This document shows positions 25,500 to 37,041 of a stretch of 64,000 bases of DNA, piece by piece (the stretch's first letter is position 1; the number at the start of each line of letters is the position of its first letter). The DNA is from Stereum hirsutum FP-91666 SS1. Taxonomy: Eukaryota; Basidiomycota; Agaricomycetes; Russulales; Stereaceae. The stretch lies in NCBI RefSeq assembly GCF_000264905.1, contig NW_006763132.1, positions 3,663,086-3,727,085 on the forward strand, written 5' to 3'. The notes beneath the pieces are model-generated. The model did no database searches and was not told where the DNA came from. It saw only the letters and a list, made by a program, of their open reading frames with translations. The position numbers and the translations under genes were made by a program.

Positions 25500-26270
25500 T
25501 CATCGAGCCAATTCTCCATCAGCATTTCGTCCCACATCCATGGGACATTCTGTGAGGGACTCGTATCTAATCGCAGCAGCTTCGTAGAGCTTCGTAGGTG
25601 AAATCGAAATCGTAGTGGGAGATGCGATGTGCCTGGAGAGGGCCGCAAGAGCGTTCGGCGCAGAAAGGTCGGATCGTAGAGCTGCCACCGAACATGATGG
25701 ACTTGCGGGCGAAAATCTATCGGGCCACGTCGGATGAGGGGGAGCAGAGACGTTGATGTCGAAGCTCTCATAGATGATTACGTTCAATATACACCTCCTT
25801 CCAGCCAAAAATACGGGAAGAAAACCCTCCAGGACTTGAGAGCGGTGCACGATCACCGTTTTCAAGGAGGGGAAGATGGAGTCTAGCCCTGATGGATCTA
25901 CCAACCTCGCGAGAGAGAACCACACCGTCTTCACTTTCGTCATTTGGGACAGAAGCTTAGAGGTGGCGCGGACCTTTCCGACGACGTTGTCTCCCTCGAG
26001 GCGAACCTCCTCCACAGCTCCGAGAAGATACGGTGACCGTCTGGTCAGAGAGCAAAAATATATACATCTGGCAAGGGTGGTTAGATGGACCTTCTTAAAT
26101 GCTCTTCCTTGTCCGAGGGGCAACCATGCTCGCTTCACGAGGCTGATGGACGGCATATCTTCAGGTGGAATATGGTCGATGATTTTGTCCAGAATCTCTG
26201 TCGGTATCGTATCGATGAATGCAGATTGATGCTGAATATTCATATGAGACCTGAATATAAAGAGTTGCAT
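25500..26270 (-). CDS. F-box-like protein
   Basis: Probably a substrate-recognition subunit of an SCF-type ubiquitin ligase, a class that is very numerous in mushroom-forming fungi. The frame from the ATG at 26270 (or the in-frame ATG ten codons later, MNIQHQSAF) carries an F-box-like helix set at about residues 19-55: IDTIPTEILDKIIDHIPPED, then MPSISLVKRAWLPLGQG and KKVHLTTLA. A leucine-rich segment follows (LLSQMTKVKTVWFSLARL, IFPSLKTVIVHRSQVLEGF). The single frame ends at 25500 (GRNADGELAR), 256 residues in all, shorter than most relatives. Downstream in another frame there is more open sequence (25184-25771), so a spliced 3' exon or a frameshift-truncated copy are both possible. The family call is moderate to good, the 3' end uncertain. 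Confidence 0.68.
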   Translation of the reverse strand: MQLFIFRSHMNIQHQSAFIDTIPTEILDKIIDHIPPEDMPSISLVKRAWLPLGQGRAFKKVHLTTLARCIYFCSLTRRSPYLLGAVEEVRLEGDNVVGKVRATSKLLSQMTKVKTVWFSLARLVDPSGLDSIFPSLKTVIVHRSQVLEGFLPVFLAGRRCILNVIIYESFDINVSAPPHPTWPDRFSPASPSCSVAALRSDLSAPNALAALSRHIASPTTISISPTKLYEAAAIRYESLTECPMDVGRNADGELAR

Positions 26271-29200
26271 GTCGTTACCTTTCCATGATTTCTGCAGTGC
26301 TTAAAGTGGTAGAAAGTAGAGAACGATGCTGGTAGATGCTGGTAGAGATGATGAAGAGCAGGCGACCGAGTGAGCCTGTGTGCCTCGCTCTGTTTGGGCT
26401 CCGACTGAAACATCACGTGCCATGTCGGGTATTTAAATTCTGCCACAGTGGCACCATACAGCGCCCCGATTCGCGTCAATGATACTCCTCGATGTCGCAC
26501 AAATGAGAATCAGACGACCGGGACGCAAGTTGCCCATCAGGATGATAGGGACAAAAAAGACGAGCAGAACAGCTAAAGCACAAGTTCTACACCAAGACGA
26601 GCAAGAGACATTCTATATCGAGCATCAATAACGCGTTGGAGAGGATGTTTGCCGAGATCGTTGAGTCGTCGCCAGCATGACGCAGTTTGGAACAAACAGG
26701 GAGAGAACCTCGGATAAAATAGGTGCGAGTTCAAGAAAAGCCTAAATGTGCGGAGCGGAAGTCAAGTCGCGATTCTAGCTGGTGTAGTAAGTTCGACTTT
26801 TGTCGTTCCCAAATATGCCTTCGACATGGTCACAATGGAGCGACAAGAATCTCAAGACCAGCACACAGTAGTGATAACCGGACTAGAAGATTGAGAATAG
26901 AAGAAAACCGTGTGTCGGGGGTAGCTCAGCGTGCTGCAGAAGGGCCGTCGTATCAGTACTTTTTAAGGTCTTCGCACAGGAGAGCTTGAGGACGCTAAGA
27001 GTCACGCATCATCATGTCCTGACCTGAAAAGAAAGCGAAGAAAATAGAACACATGCAGGTTATCTTAGTCTCTATCCCTAGAACAGTAGGGACTGAAGGA
27101 GACTGCATGTAAAGAAAGGAAAGAGGAGAGGGATTGGGAAGCGAGAGGTTGTAAGATGCGTTGTACAAGAGAAATAGGAGTCTCCAACAACAATCTATGG
27201 GAAGGAAGGGGCGAGAGAGTGAACGCTCGACGCTACCACCAAAGGATGGAAAACGAAAATGAACGGATGCTACTAGTTCATAAATGAAGGGGAGAAGAGT
27301 GGAAACCGAGATCAAGGCTTTCATGTGGCGGCGCAGGATGCGCTTTCATACGACAGCCAGCGTAGTTTTCAGTCGTAGCCAGTCCAGAGGATGCTGATAC
27401 TGCGGCCGGGACTGACAGTGGTAGGCTAGAACCGAGCATGCGAAGATTAGGTAGATCAAGGCTACTGAGGTCATCGAGTTGGGATGGTATTCGTGAAGAG
27501 CGATAGTAACGGCTGGAGAAAAGGGAGTGAGCCACGGTGCACATTCCTCGTTAGAGGTGATACTCGAGACAATCGAAAATCAAGTAGGGCTATACGATCT
27601 ACAGACGCAAGATCACAAATCAATATGAATGTCTACGGAGTATGACTGAAGTAAACAATAAAATACGATGACAAGTGTCAGAAGGAGGATATATTGGAGA
27701 CGAAGGGCGCAGGGGAGTGATCGTGGAGGACGGAGAACATGAGTGGAGAAAATGCCGCTACGAAAAAGGAAAAGCGTCGAGGGACGAGAATTGGACAGAC
27801 CTTCATAAAGCTGATGATCTACAGATACAAGACGAACATTTTGATGTCGTCAGTACAGGCCCGGCAAGAAGATGAGACCAAGAGCAGAATGGAACAGGGC
27901 AAGCTACGGATGAGTAGGCCAGACATCGACTGCAGCTCCGAGGTCAACTGTAGTTTGTGGATCTGAGCAGTCAATCTACTTCCGTGATGCCCCAAGGCTA
28001 CACCTATCAGAGGTCCATTCGTCCGCTTGTGCATGGAAGAACGATACCCACAACAGTTGAATCTAATGCCCGTTATTTACGACTACTGGTGGCGGAATCA
28101 ACACACTTCCAGCAAACATAACGCTGTCATGGGAGGGTAGGTAGCGTCAGCCCCTCTCATACGTTCATCCATACATCTTCCATCTACACGCTCGACCGCG
28201 ATCGCCTTCCCCCGTATCAAAGGACGATCCGTGAGAGCCCTTTAGCATCGTTTGCCCTACGGATCGGTCCGCACGGCTCACACAACAACAGCGAAACGAC
28301 AAAAGCGACAAGTGCACCGGACACAGAATTCACAGACTGTGCCAGCCCAACATGAACTCTGGTCGCCGTATTCATCGAGATCATAGACTATGTCAAGCTG
28401 AAGGATCGACAATTGAAGCACGGCATGCACTTTAAACCACACAGATGCGGCCCAACATTGCATCCAGCACAAATGAACCGAGATTTCCCCTGGGAAGAAT
28501 CGAAACATAATCTTCGTAACGCATGCACGTGTTGTGCGCATACGAAGCAGACACAAAGGTCAATGACGTGTCATAGCAGCATGAAGTCATCAAGCTACAG
28601 CCAGCTGCGTACGACAGGTGCTGATAGTGCATTCCACCGGTTCGAACCTCGAAGTGGAGAATGGATCTGTACAATCCGACATCTCTCGATGGATCACAGG
28701 GGCGCCACGGTACAGAGCGGCCGAGAAACAGCGCCAAACCAAGAGATAATGGCTCGACGAGAAGAGTCAGGATGGACAAACGAAAAAAAAAAAAAAAACG
28801 CAATAGACATGTCAACACTGTCTACCTCGGATCGACTCCCCACAACGCGACAAGCGCCGACACTCATAGTCAAAGTCTTGGGGCGACCTGCGGAGGCTGG
28901 ATTGACGGTCTTCATCGTACTTTTTGATCAATCGTACGATGCCGAGGATGTATTCTGGCCAGCAGGATTCGAAATTCACCCTCCATTATGTAATGATTTT
29001 CTGGCCGGTCGAAGGTTGTAACGTACCGACGCCACATCAAGCCGTTCGCCCACAGGCTCACATTCTCTCAGTTCGACCTTCACCCGTGTTCTTCCTATCG
29101 ACCTCCTCGTCTCGCTCCACTCTGGCATCATCATCATCCAAGACAGGGCCCTCTACAATCCGTCTCACTGTCCTCTCGTTTCCGACCCCCTCCAACGCCA

Positions 29201-30948
29201 CTTTCGCTTCGAATCACGGCCTCGGATCCCTCGTCATTTCCGGTCCCAGATTTTCATCATCATCTGACCATCCTTCCGGCTATGCCTTTCGTCTGCTGTC
29301 CCACTTGCTCTGCGTACTCCCCTCTCCACAAGGGACTAAGAGGTAGTTTGATAGATAGAGGGCGGAAGGAGAACGAAGCGTGTGGAGCTGAAGCGGTCGG
29401 CAGATGTGCGTATGTTTTGATCTCTTTGGCGGGGTTGAGAAATTTATGGGCGGCCAAAGGCCTCGGACGCAGGTGGAAATCGGTTTTGACGTTGGTTTGG
29501 AGCGTTGAGCAGAGCTCGTACGTGGGGCGAATGGTAGCGCACAAAGATACGTATATCGAGCTGGAAAGCTCAGAGTCTTCACGGGAGCGGTTGATCTGCG
29601 AGAGTGACCGTGGGTGGGATATCGACGTCGGACTGGGCTACCAAAGAAAGGGAGTAGTATCAGAGCAATGAGACGAAGAATCTGTCCTAGACGAGCGCAT
29701 TGGGCAGCTAGGATATGATGGTGTAATGGATGCGGAGGTGAGAGGCTCACGCGATGGGGTAGTGGCCCTTTACTAGGATGAGATCCGATGCGGCACCAGC
29801 TTGCGACCACCTGCACGTCGCATTGTGAGAGGACATGAAAGACGGTTCGCTGCTGAGAGACGAGGTGTAAACACACCTGAACAGAGACTATGCGGACTTT
29901 GACCGAAAACCGCTGCGAAGATGAGCATCGACATCTCCTTCATATCCAGAACATCGACCAGAGTGAGCTGTGTATCTGGCCATGAGATCATTTAGACCAT
30001 TCTAGATCATCAAATCAACGCACCTCGAGTAGTTTGTATTCAGCAGTCATCTTCAACGGTCGTCTTCAAGGGATGTCCTCAGCACTCGAGCAGGTTCGTT
30101 GTGACGAAGATGAACGGGTAGAAATCTCTAGGTGATGAATCACGAGGATGGAATGTATATGGGCCCTGAGCCCTTGTCCGGATTGTGTGGTGAGGGTGGA
30201 AACCAACTTCAACTTTCTCGAGACCGACTGGTTGCCGATTGGCGTTGTAGCCCATTCGATTCCGGGAAATGCCGGGTGGCGTTTAATGTTGAACTTTTTG
30301 CTCTCCGAGTCTCTCGTTTACAAACACTCTCCTCCATCTCTTTCTCCCTTAGTCTTCACGCTTTACCTGCTTTCAATCTGAACCATGAACTAGACTGGCC
30401 GTGGTATTTCGAAAGATTCTAAATGACTGTTTCCGCCGAATCTTGACTTCGTCTTGACTTTTGTCTGGATCTTTCTTCTCTGTCACAGATAAGTACTTCG
30501 GTGGATCTCCGCCCATTCAAGTTGGCATGCGTACACAGGGACAGCCGCGAGTCGTTCTTCCTATGTAATGCGCCACTCGATGTAGTATCTCGATCTGTCT
30601 CAGAAATACATGCTCTACGTCTCATGGATCGCGTCGATTTGCTCTTCTCTGACATCCTTCAACGCCACAAACGAGGCCTTTGCCAGGAGGTGAGGTCGTT
30701 TACATGCCGGAATCGAGGCGGTCAATGCTCATGCAGCGAGTCAAAGTCTATTGTTACAGTAACTTGCCACGCAGAGCGTACTCGGCGATGCTGCCCACGA
30801 TGTCGTCATCTTCTGGACTCACGCCACATAAATAGGAGCAAGAGATTTATAAACGAACAGACGCCACAGCATTAGGTGCATCCTTCTTTCTCTACTCCAT
30901 TCACAAGCGTCCTACCACTCGACAAAGCGCTATTCTCTCTACATACAC
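26271..30948. other. Long gene-poor stretch
   Basis: About 4.7 kb where no gene could be supported on either strand. Open frames (for example 28413-29021 plus, 29280-29876 minus) have compositions like translated non-coding DNA and overlap one another on opposite strands. A 16-nt homopolymeric A run lies at 28783-28798. A tRNA-like B-box at about 28640 was examined and rejected. Transcribed non-coding RNA cannot be excluded. Confidence 0.45.
30848..30853 (+). promoter_or_regulatory. Candidate TATA box of ISG12-like gene
   Basis: TATAAA about 100 bases upstream of the ATG at 30949, a plausible fungal core-promoter distance. Supported by position only. Confidence 0.4.
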
Positions 30949-31717
30949 ATGTCTTCAAACATTGCTCCAAGGACTCATTCCTTCAGAGGAGAGAACGCCA
31001 TATACTCTGAGAAAGACACCTTGGTACAGGACGCCGTCGTGAACGGAGCATCCGTCGCAAAACCCTGTGCTCCTTCAACTACCTGTCGAGAACCTCTCCA
31101 AGACCGACTTCGAAGGGCTGTGTCACATCCCCGACCGGAGGTTGCCTCTTCCGGTACGTACATATCATGGGGTCAATAGACTCATCGACATTTTTGACGG
31201 CATTGTCGCACCATAGCTCTCGAGCGCATGGCAATCGACTCTGAGAACATGCGTGTCCGTATTTGTGCTTGTGACGGAAAAGCGGTCGCTGGAAAAGCGG
31301 CTGCTGTGGGAGCTGGTGTCAGTGCTGCAGTGGCTCCCGCGGCTGCTCCAGGAGTAGTCGGGTTAGTAGGGTTTGGGGGGAATGGGGTCGTTGCAGGTAT
31401 GTGCTGTGACTGTAGATCTGATATTGGTAACCTAAAACATCTTACGTTGCCAAGGATCATGGGCGGCCGGGGTTCAAAGTGGTATAGGGAGCGTCGCTGC
31501 GGGTTCACCCTTCGCGGTAGCACAGAGTGTCGGTGCAGGCGGTGCACTACCCGTCGTAGGGATCGTTATAGCTGCAGCTGCCGGTGCAGTCGTCATCGGC
31601 GGAGTCAGTTACGGTGTCTATCTCGTTGTCAAGAGTCGTAAGAACGGGAAGAAGAATACGGAGGGGTATGTTGTGCTGTGTGAGAAGTGTGGAGGCATGA
31701 AGAGAAAGACGGGTTGA
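30949..31717 (+). CDS. ISG12/IFI6-like glycine- and alanine-rich membrane protein
   Basis: Small integral membrane protein of the ISG12 (interferon-alpha-inducible IFI6/IFI27-like) family, which also occurs in fungi; animal members act at mitochondrial or ER membranes and modulate apoptosis. Three exons join in frame. Exon 1 from the ATG at 30949 (MSSNIAPRTHSFRGE) ends at a GTACGTAC donor near 31155. Exon 2 begins ALERMAIDSENMRV after CACCATAG at about 31216. Exon 3 follows a GTATGTGC intron (about 31398-31455). The diagnostic core is AAAPGVVGLVGFGGNGVVAG, then SWAAGVQSGIGSVAAGSPFA, then AQSVGAGGALPVVGIVIA and AAGAVVIGGVSYGVYLVV. This gives two or three Gly/Ala-rich hydrophobic helices, followed by a basic Cys-containing tail (LCEKCGGMKRKTG). 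The ~90-residue hydrophilic N-terminal extension is longer than in animal members. Physiological role in this fungus unknown. Confidence 0.85.
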
Positions 31718-34377
31718 TGAGGTAGATTAGAGCTCCGAGGTCTCGGTCATCTATCGCTCTTCCAGCTGCAGGCTTTGTTCACGAGTTACGTCCAAAGATT
31801 CTATATATTCATCGCCATATGTCTGCTGCTTTGACCATCTCGCTGTGAACTCGGGTACCATGGCTACTTTGGTTCTCTTTTTCTTCGCGGTGTACTCAAT
31901 ACACAGTAAGGAGAAGAAATTGGAGAAACCGAAAGCTCAAGGCTGAAGTGATGTCCGACGGTGACTCGGACTTGGGTTCTGCGTATTCAGACTCACCCCG
32001 AGTTAGCTGAGGAGAACAATGATCTCCGCATACACACAGCGAAAGTGAGAGTAAGCAGGGCCTTCGAACAACAAAATTACGAAGGGCGGATCGAGGGGCA
32101 GACATGCACGTGCAAACGAGAACGCGCTGCAGCAGGAGTAGCAAGTGCCTGAAGTTAGAGGTGGAGTGGAAGGGGGTCTATTCTCTGCAAATACACTTCA
32201 GCAAGATAAACAAAGTGGTACAAAGAGTTGAAATTAGTCACGCCAAATCAATAGGGAATGAAATACCGAGGGAGAGCAGATATCGTGACACAGAATAGAA
32301 CCAGAAACTACGGACACGAGACATCTGGAACGCATATGTCGGGAAATGATAGAAACGTAGCCAATTTCGAGGTAATTGGACTAGGACCAGAGACAACTCA
32401 AAGCTCGCCGAAGACTACAAGAAAGCTTAACACCATTCAGCAGCGAGACGACGAAGAGCACTGGTCAGCACTGCAGTGAGAGCAAGCCTGTGATAGTCTG
32501 TCGGAATCTGTGAGGTGTACGCCCGTAGTTGTTACGTGTAGAGGGTGTCCTGCCAGTCGTCATCGCTGCAAAGGAGGAGATGGTCTGACTATCCCGGAGA
32601 TACCACTTCTTCTACCGACAGTCCCTTTCCCGACCGCGATCTGCTCTTCTTTGCCCTTCGAGTATTCGTCCAAGTATGTCCGGAGAACGGAGATAGTCAG
32701 AAGAGGAATCTGCGAGAAGGACGAGAAGTAGTGTACTATGAACGTAGGGTGTTTCCTGCCAGTGAAAAGTTAGGAGGTTCATTCGTGCGTTAAACTGGAT
32801 TTTGTGCGCATATATCGGGTCAGGCGTTTCGGAATCTGCACGCAAACGACAAACACAAGAGAGCGGAGCTGAGTTGCGTGTGAGCGCCGGACTAGATGTG
32901 ACCTCCGATAGTGCAAACGGAAGTTGGAAGAGCGTCCATAGAGGGAGGAGTTCAGAAGAAGCAGAAGAGGGGATCTGACTGAGAACAGGCGAGGTTTTGC
33001 TCTTAGGTGAAGTGGTGGCGGCCAAAGGTGCGGACGTCGGAAAAGCTTGGATACGTGCAAAATCAGGCCCCTAAGAGGAGGATGAGGGAATAGGACCCGA
33101 GAGTGCTCGAGGTTGTGGGTGAGCCAGAGCGAACAGTTCGTCCGCCAAGCCGCATTCGTTTGCAGTGGAAGTCAAGTGGTAAGGGGGGTGGTGCAAGTGA
33201 AACGGAGTAGAGGCGTGGAACAACTTCACAAAGAGAGACATGGAGAACGAAGTCGCTCAACCGAATTATGAGTCTGTTGAGGTCTTCAAGAGGACAATGA
33301 CGCGTGCAAAGGGGGGAACGCGTCCTATGAATCCGGGAAAGTGCTGAAGTGAAGTCACACTGGAGAGGTCATCGTATGAGACGACTTTAGGTATCAGAGT
33401 AATAACAGTGAGTCCAAGTACGATATTTCAAGACCGATGACCACGTGAAGCTTTGAACAAGAGGCGGTCGGGATCATCCGACACGCCAACAACTTCGTGC
33501 ACGGATGTGGTACGTAATCACCCCATATCTGGAAGTTTGTGGTACGCTGTGGCGACCACCCCAGCCTTTGTCGTGGACCACACCTCTGATTGAGTACCGG
33601 CACTCACCCATTGCGTGCTGGTTCAAACTCCGCTGTGCCGCGTCTCGCTTACTCCCGTAGCCGAGTGGCTGCAGGCTGTCACTTACGAACATTGCAACAC
33701 AACAAAGGCAGCAGTGTGCATAGTGACACTCAACATAGCTATGCCTAAATTTATCTAAAATAATTCTCTTTAATTTGGTCGCGACAGAATTTTCTAATTT
33801 CAACGTGAACGAGCTACACAATGGGCCATACGCTCATATCAAATCACTCGAGGAGAATGAAAAGATTCTGTCGCGACCAAACGAAGTGAATGTATGTCAA
33901 ATAATATACTAGAATTTATAGGATTTACTGGTGGGGTGTACCTTGCCCTAGACGCACAAGGTCTCGTACATAGGTGCCACCCAGCCAAATCGGTGAGTCT
34001 TGCTGTGGCCCGCGTCGAAATGGGATGCGGCTTGCCCGGCAGCTTTCAAAGTCCGCCAATTTGCAATGGACATGGCGCTTGGTGGGAACGCCGGTACTCA
34101 CTCTGATGTAAAGTAAAAAAACAAGGTCAGGAATAAGTCTGTATTCCGTGCTTCAATGCTTTTAGCATGATAACCGACAGGTCTGTCCCTCCAAACTTTG
34201 CAAAAGCAATGTGGCGTAGAATAACTCGATATTCGGATCACTCTGGCACGTGCCAGAACTTCCTGAAAAGGGAGAGATGACGTAGCACATCCAGGCATGA
34301 TCCGGCGTGCTGGATTTCAATCCCGAACGCCTCTTGGAGTCGTCCATCCTGCGTTCCATGAAAAATACCGCTACTCT
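31718..34377. other. Gene-poor stretch containing a short inverted repeat
   Basis: About 2.6 kb with no supportable gene. A minus-strand frame at 32612-33025 is open but lacks domain features. A pair of 17-bp inverted repeats at 33774-33881 is listed separately. Sequences resembling tRNA A- and B-boxes near 33619-33690 do not form a tRNA. Confidence 0.45.
33774..33881. repeat. Short inverted-repeat element
   Basis: TTTGGTCGCGACAGAAT at 33774-33790 is repeated as its exact reverse complement at 33865-33881, with a 74-base spacer. The next few bases inward are also nearly matched (TTTTC with one extra base). The arms themselves contain the palindrome GTCGCGAC. Could be a tiny MITE remnant or a hairpin. 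No target-site duplication was evident. Confidence 0.65.
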
Positions 34378-35351
34378 ATGGCTGGCATCCCGACATTCGA
34401 GGAGATGCGAGTCCGCTTGCAGCCTGTCTGGGAAAGCGAGGACAATAAGTCGTATATCGCTTGGGCGGGTATATTCGGTTCAGTCGGGCGAGGACGCGCA
34501 CACAAGGACTCAGATGTAGATGTCGTGCTGGTGATGAAGGAAGGTCTTACGGGCGAACCTCCATGGCTCGAGGACGGTGATTATTTTATTCGATTCTGTT
34601 GCTGGACACGACTTACGAATGTTCTTTTATGCGTACTAGATTTGAAGGAGGCATGTGGCCGCGACGTATCGTATATTCCTATCTGGCGAGAGCCGAAATA
34701 TCCATGGATGTGGGGTCACGTCCGAATCGAAGCCCTCCTAGCCAGCCGAACCGTTTATGGAGACCCGAAGGGCGTAGAGTATCTCAAACGTGAAGGTCTG
34801 GAAAAGTTGGATCAAGCTGCAATCACGTACGACGCCGTTCTGGTCGAAGTGAAGAGACTCAGGAACTGCGTTTCGAATGCCCAGACTTATGAGGCGAGTT
34901 GTTACAGACCTTAGCTCAGGTCATCGCTCCCTACTAACCGTTTGGTATACCGCTCAATCGTCAGACTTTCGCACATTCGGCCTCTCAACATTTGCGTAGA
35001 GAATGTCTCGACGCCCTCAGGAATCTTCTTCCCTTGTTCGACATTCCAGAAGCTGATAGCGATCCAGTACGAACGATGGTCGTTTACGTGGCCTTTCAAC
35101 AGGCGGATATCATACGCAAACTAATCGTCACCCATGACCACGAGGATCTGGTCCAGAACGGTGATTGCGCGGTATGGAGGGATATATGGGTACGTTTACA
35201 GCCTCGTCACCCAGCTATCACCTGTTGGGATATGGGCGTTTCATATGCGAGAAAGTATCTGGATCATATGTGGGCGAGCGCAAAGCTTGCTGAGTGTTTT
35301 GAGCGGGGTGACGTTCCAGATGATAGCATGTACGCCAATATTGTGCGATAG
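34378..35351 (+). CDS. Minimal nucleotidyltransferase-fold protein with helical C-terminal module
   Basis: The N-terminal domain is a Pol-beta-type nucleotidyltransferase. Starting at the ATG at 34378 (MAGIPTFEEMRVRLQP), the signature GIFGSVGRGRAHKDSDVDVV holds the GS motif, the conserved Arg-Gly and two catalytic acids (DVD) for metal-dependent NMP transfer. A second acid strand may be LLCVLDLKEACG. An alternative upstream ATG at 34297 adds 27 residues. The frame runs to about 34910, then an intron ending CAATCGTCAG near 34964 (branch-like CTAAC just before) restores the frame for TFAHSASQHLRRECLDALRN and further helices to the stop at 35351. The donor is either GTGAAG near 34847 or a GC-type donor near 34895. 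The helical C-terminus resembles HEPN or antibiotic-nucleotidyltransferase C-terminal helices in placement. An R-X4-H string (RKYLDH) is present but weak. Substrate unknown. Confidence 0.72.
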
Positions 35352-37041
35352 GCCATTTTACTTAAGCACTATGTGCATTTTCTCGCAGTCTCCGGAATGC
35401 ATAGTGGCGAGCACCGTCACGGTAGGCTGTCCAGAGAGAAAAATATTTACCAATAACATGCCATGTTGCGGATATTGCGCGACAAGCTGTGTTGTTATTT
35501 TTCCAAAATATTTTCTGGAGCATTCCATACAATGAGAAGCATTGTGATACTTGGATCCTTATCAGAATTCTGATGAGGGGAGCCGTGCGAAGCATTAAGC
35601 ACCGCTTGATCTATGCGTCGAGTGCACGCCTCTATAAAACGAGAGCATGAAATGTGTCTGCTTCGGAACATGCAATAGATCAACCAAGGTGTAAATTTCC
35701 AGACAGATCAGCGCCTTTAGCAGTGCATTGCAAGCTCTGAGTGCGAGTTTTACTGGAGGAGTTGTCGACTAGCATCGATACTGTGAGGAATGATTGCAAG
35801 AGCCGAGATGAGCCTAGAAGCATGGGTAAGAAGGCGGCGAACAAGCCTGAAGGAGGTAAGCCAAACAAAATCCAGACATCGCAGACATGTCGGCACGCAG
35901 TGATGGAAGGAAGATGAAAGGATATCGTCGGGGTACGACTGAACGCAAATGTATCCCTAGAGGTCAGGTTTGAACGACAGGCCCGAACTAGGCTGAACTC
36001 AGAGCCTTAGCGTTTCGAGGAGACGTGAACCCGCATGAAGTGGCAACGTAGCCGCTATAGTGAACCAGTGGCACCGAGTCCCGAGTCTTCCTGACCTACG
36101 TGAAGTCTCGAGTATGACATTATTTATCGGCAAAAAATCGAGCGCGGAAGTCCGGCAGTTCAGGGCGCAAGTCCTGGTCACGTGCTCACAGTCCGGCGGT
36201 AGGTCGAGCTCCTTAGTCCAAAGTCCCTGAGGTATATTGAAGGGCCAACTTCCAAGTCGCAAATATATTTATCTTTCCACCGAGGGGATCCTCAATTGGG
36301 AGGCTATATTTTGTGCATCTTTGGGAAGGTGACTCCGCGGCACTCCAGCATCTCCTGAACATTTTCAACTGGGGATGGACTCAGCACCACATCTCGGCTT
36401 ACTTATTTATTAATTGACTGTTCTCCTGTGGTGCTGCGCAACTCCATTTTTGATCAGTACTTCCGGCAGAATTCACCCTTCGATAAGGAGATTTATTATA
36501 CATTGAGTAGGACGCAGAGCGGAAAGATTCTGAGTGGCCCGCAGTGTACGGTCTGCCCTTCTGGCAATGCTTGGGCAACGCACACCGGGAGCCACTAGTT
36601 ATCCTTGCCGTGATCTAAAATAGTTATAAGAGAAATAATAGTATGAGCGTAAGCCCTGTGTTACACTAGTTTCACAGACAATTGGAACTCTGCATTGCGC
36701 TGAGTGTAAAAAGAATGCAGAGCTCGAACTTGTGCCACACGCTCAACGCCACCCGGTTTAGGAGGCACCGAAGAGCCGGCATAACCCGAGGGTGAATTTC
36801 ATATCGGACTGGGGACTTGGGAAGGAATGAAGGAAGGTGAGTGACGACTTCGTCAGAAATCTCCCAGACGTGGGTGTACAATTTCTTGCCGAAAAGTACC
36901 CTTATACTCGAGCGTGAATATGGTCAGGCTACATAGTTCTATGTCAGAGGATGACGCGATGACTCAGTTGGTCTAAGGCAATAAGATCCGGCAGCCAGTT
37001 TCGTCACAGTCGAGGCGATGAGGCCCAAGGCCCGATACAAC
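35352..37041. other. Intergenic, no gene seen
   Basis: About 1.7 kb between the convergent nucleotidyltransferase and COG3 genes. Only short frames; no repeat or RNA gene was recognised. Confidence 0.5.

Noticed and set aside
26920..26960. GGGGGTAGCTCAG resembling the start of an alanine tRNA
   Set aside because: No B-box or anticodon stem follows within 90 bases.
28600..28680. tRNA-like B-box GGTTCGAACCT
   Set aside because: The flanks do not form a T-stem or acceptor stem and no matching A-box is at the right distance; the motif is a palindrome that matches by symmetry.
33600..33690. tRNA-like words GGTTCAAACTCC and TAGCCGAGTGG
   Set aside because: They occur in the wrong order for one tRNA on the plus strand, and neither has partner stems; no cloverleaf can be drawn.
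35240..35290. R-X4-H as firm evidence of a HEPN ribonuclease
   Set aside because: A six-residue pattern occurs often by chance; without a fold prediction it is mentioned only as a weak hint.
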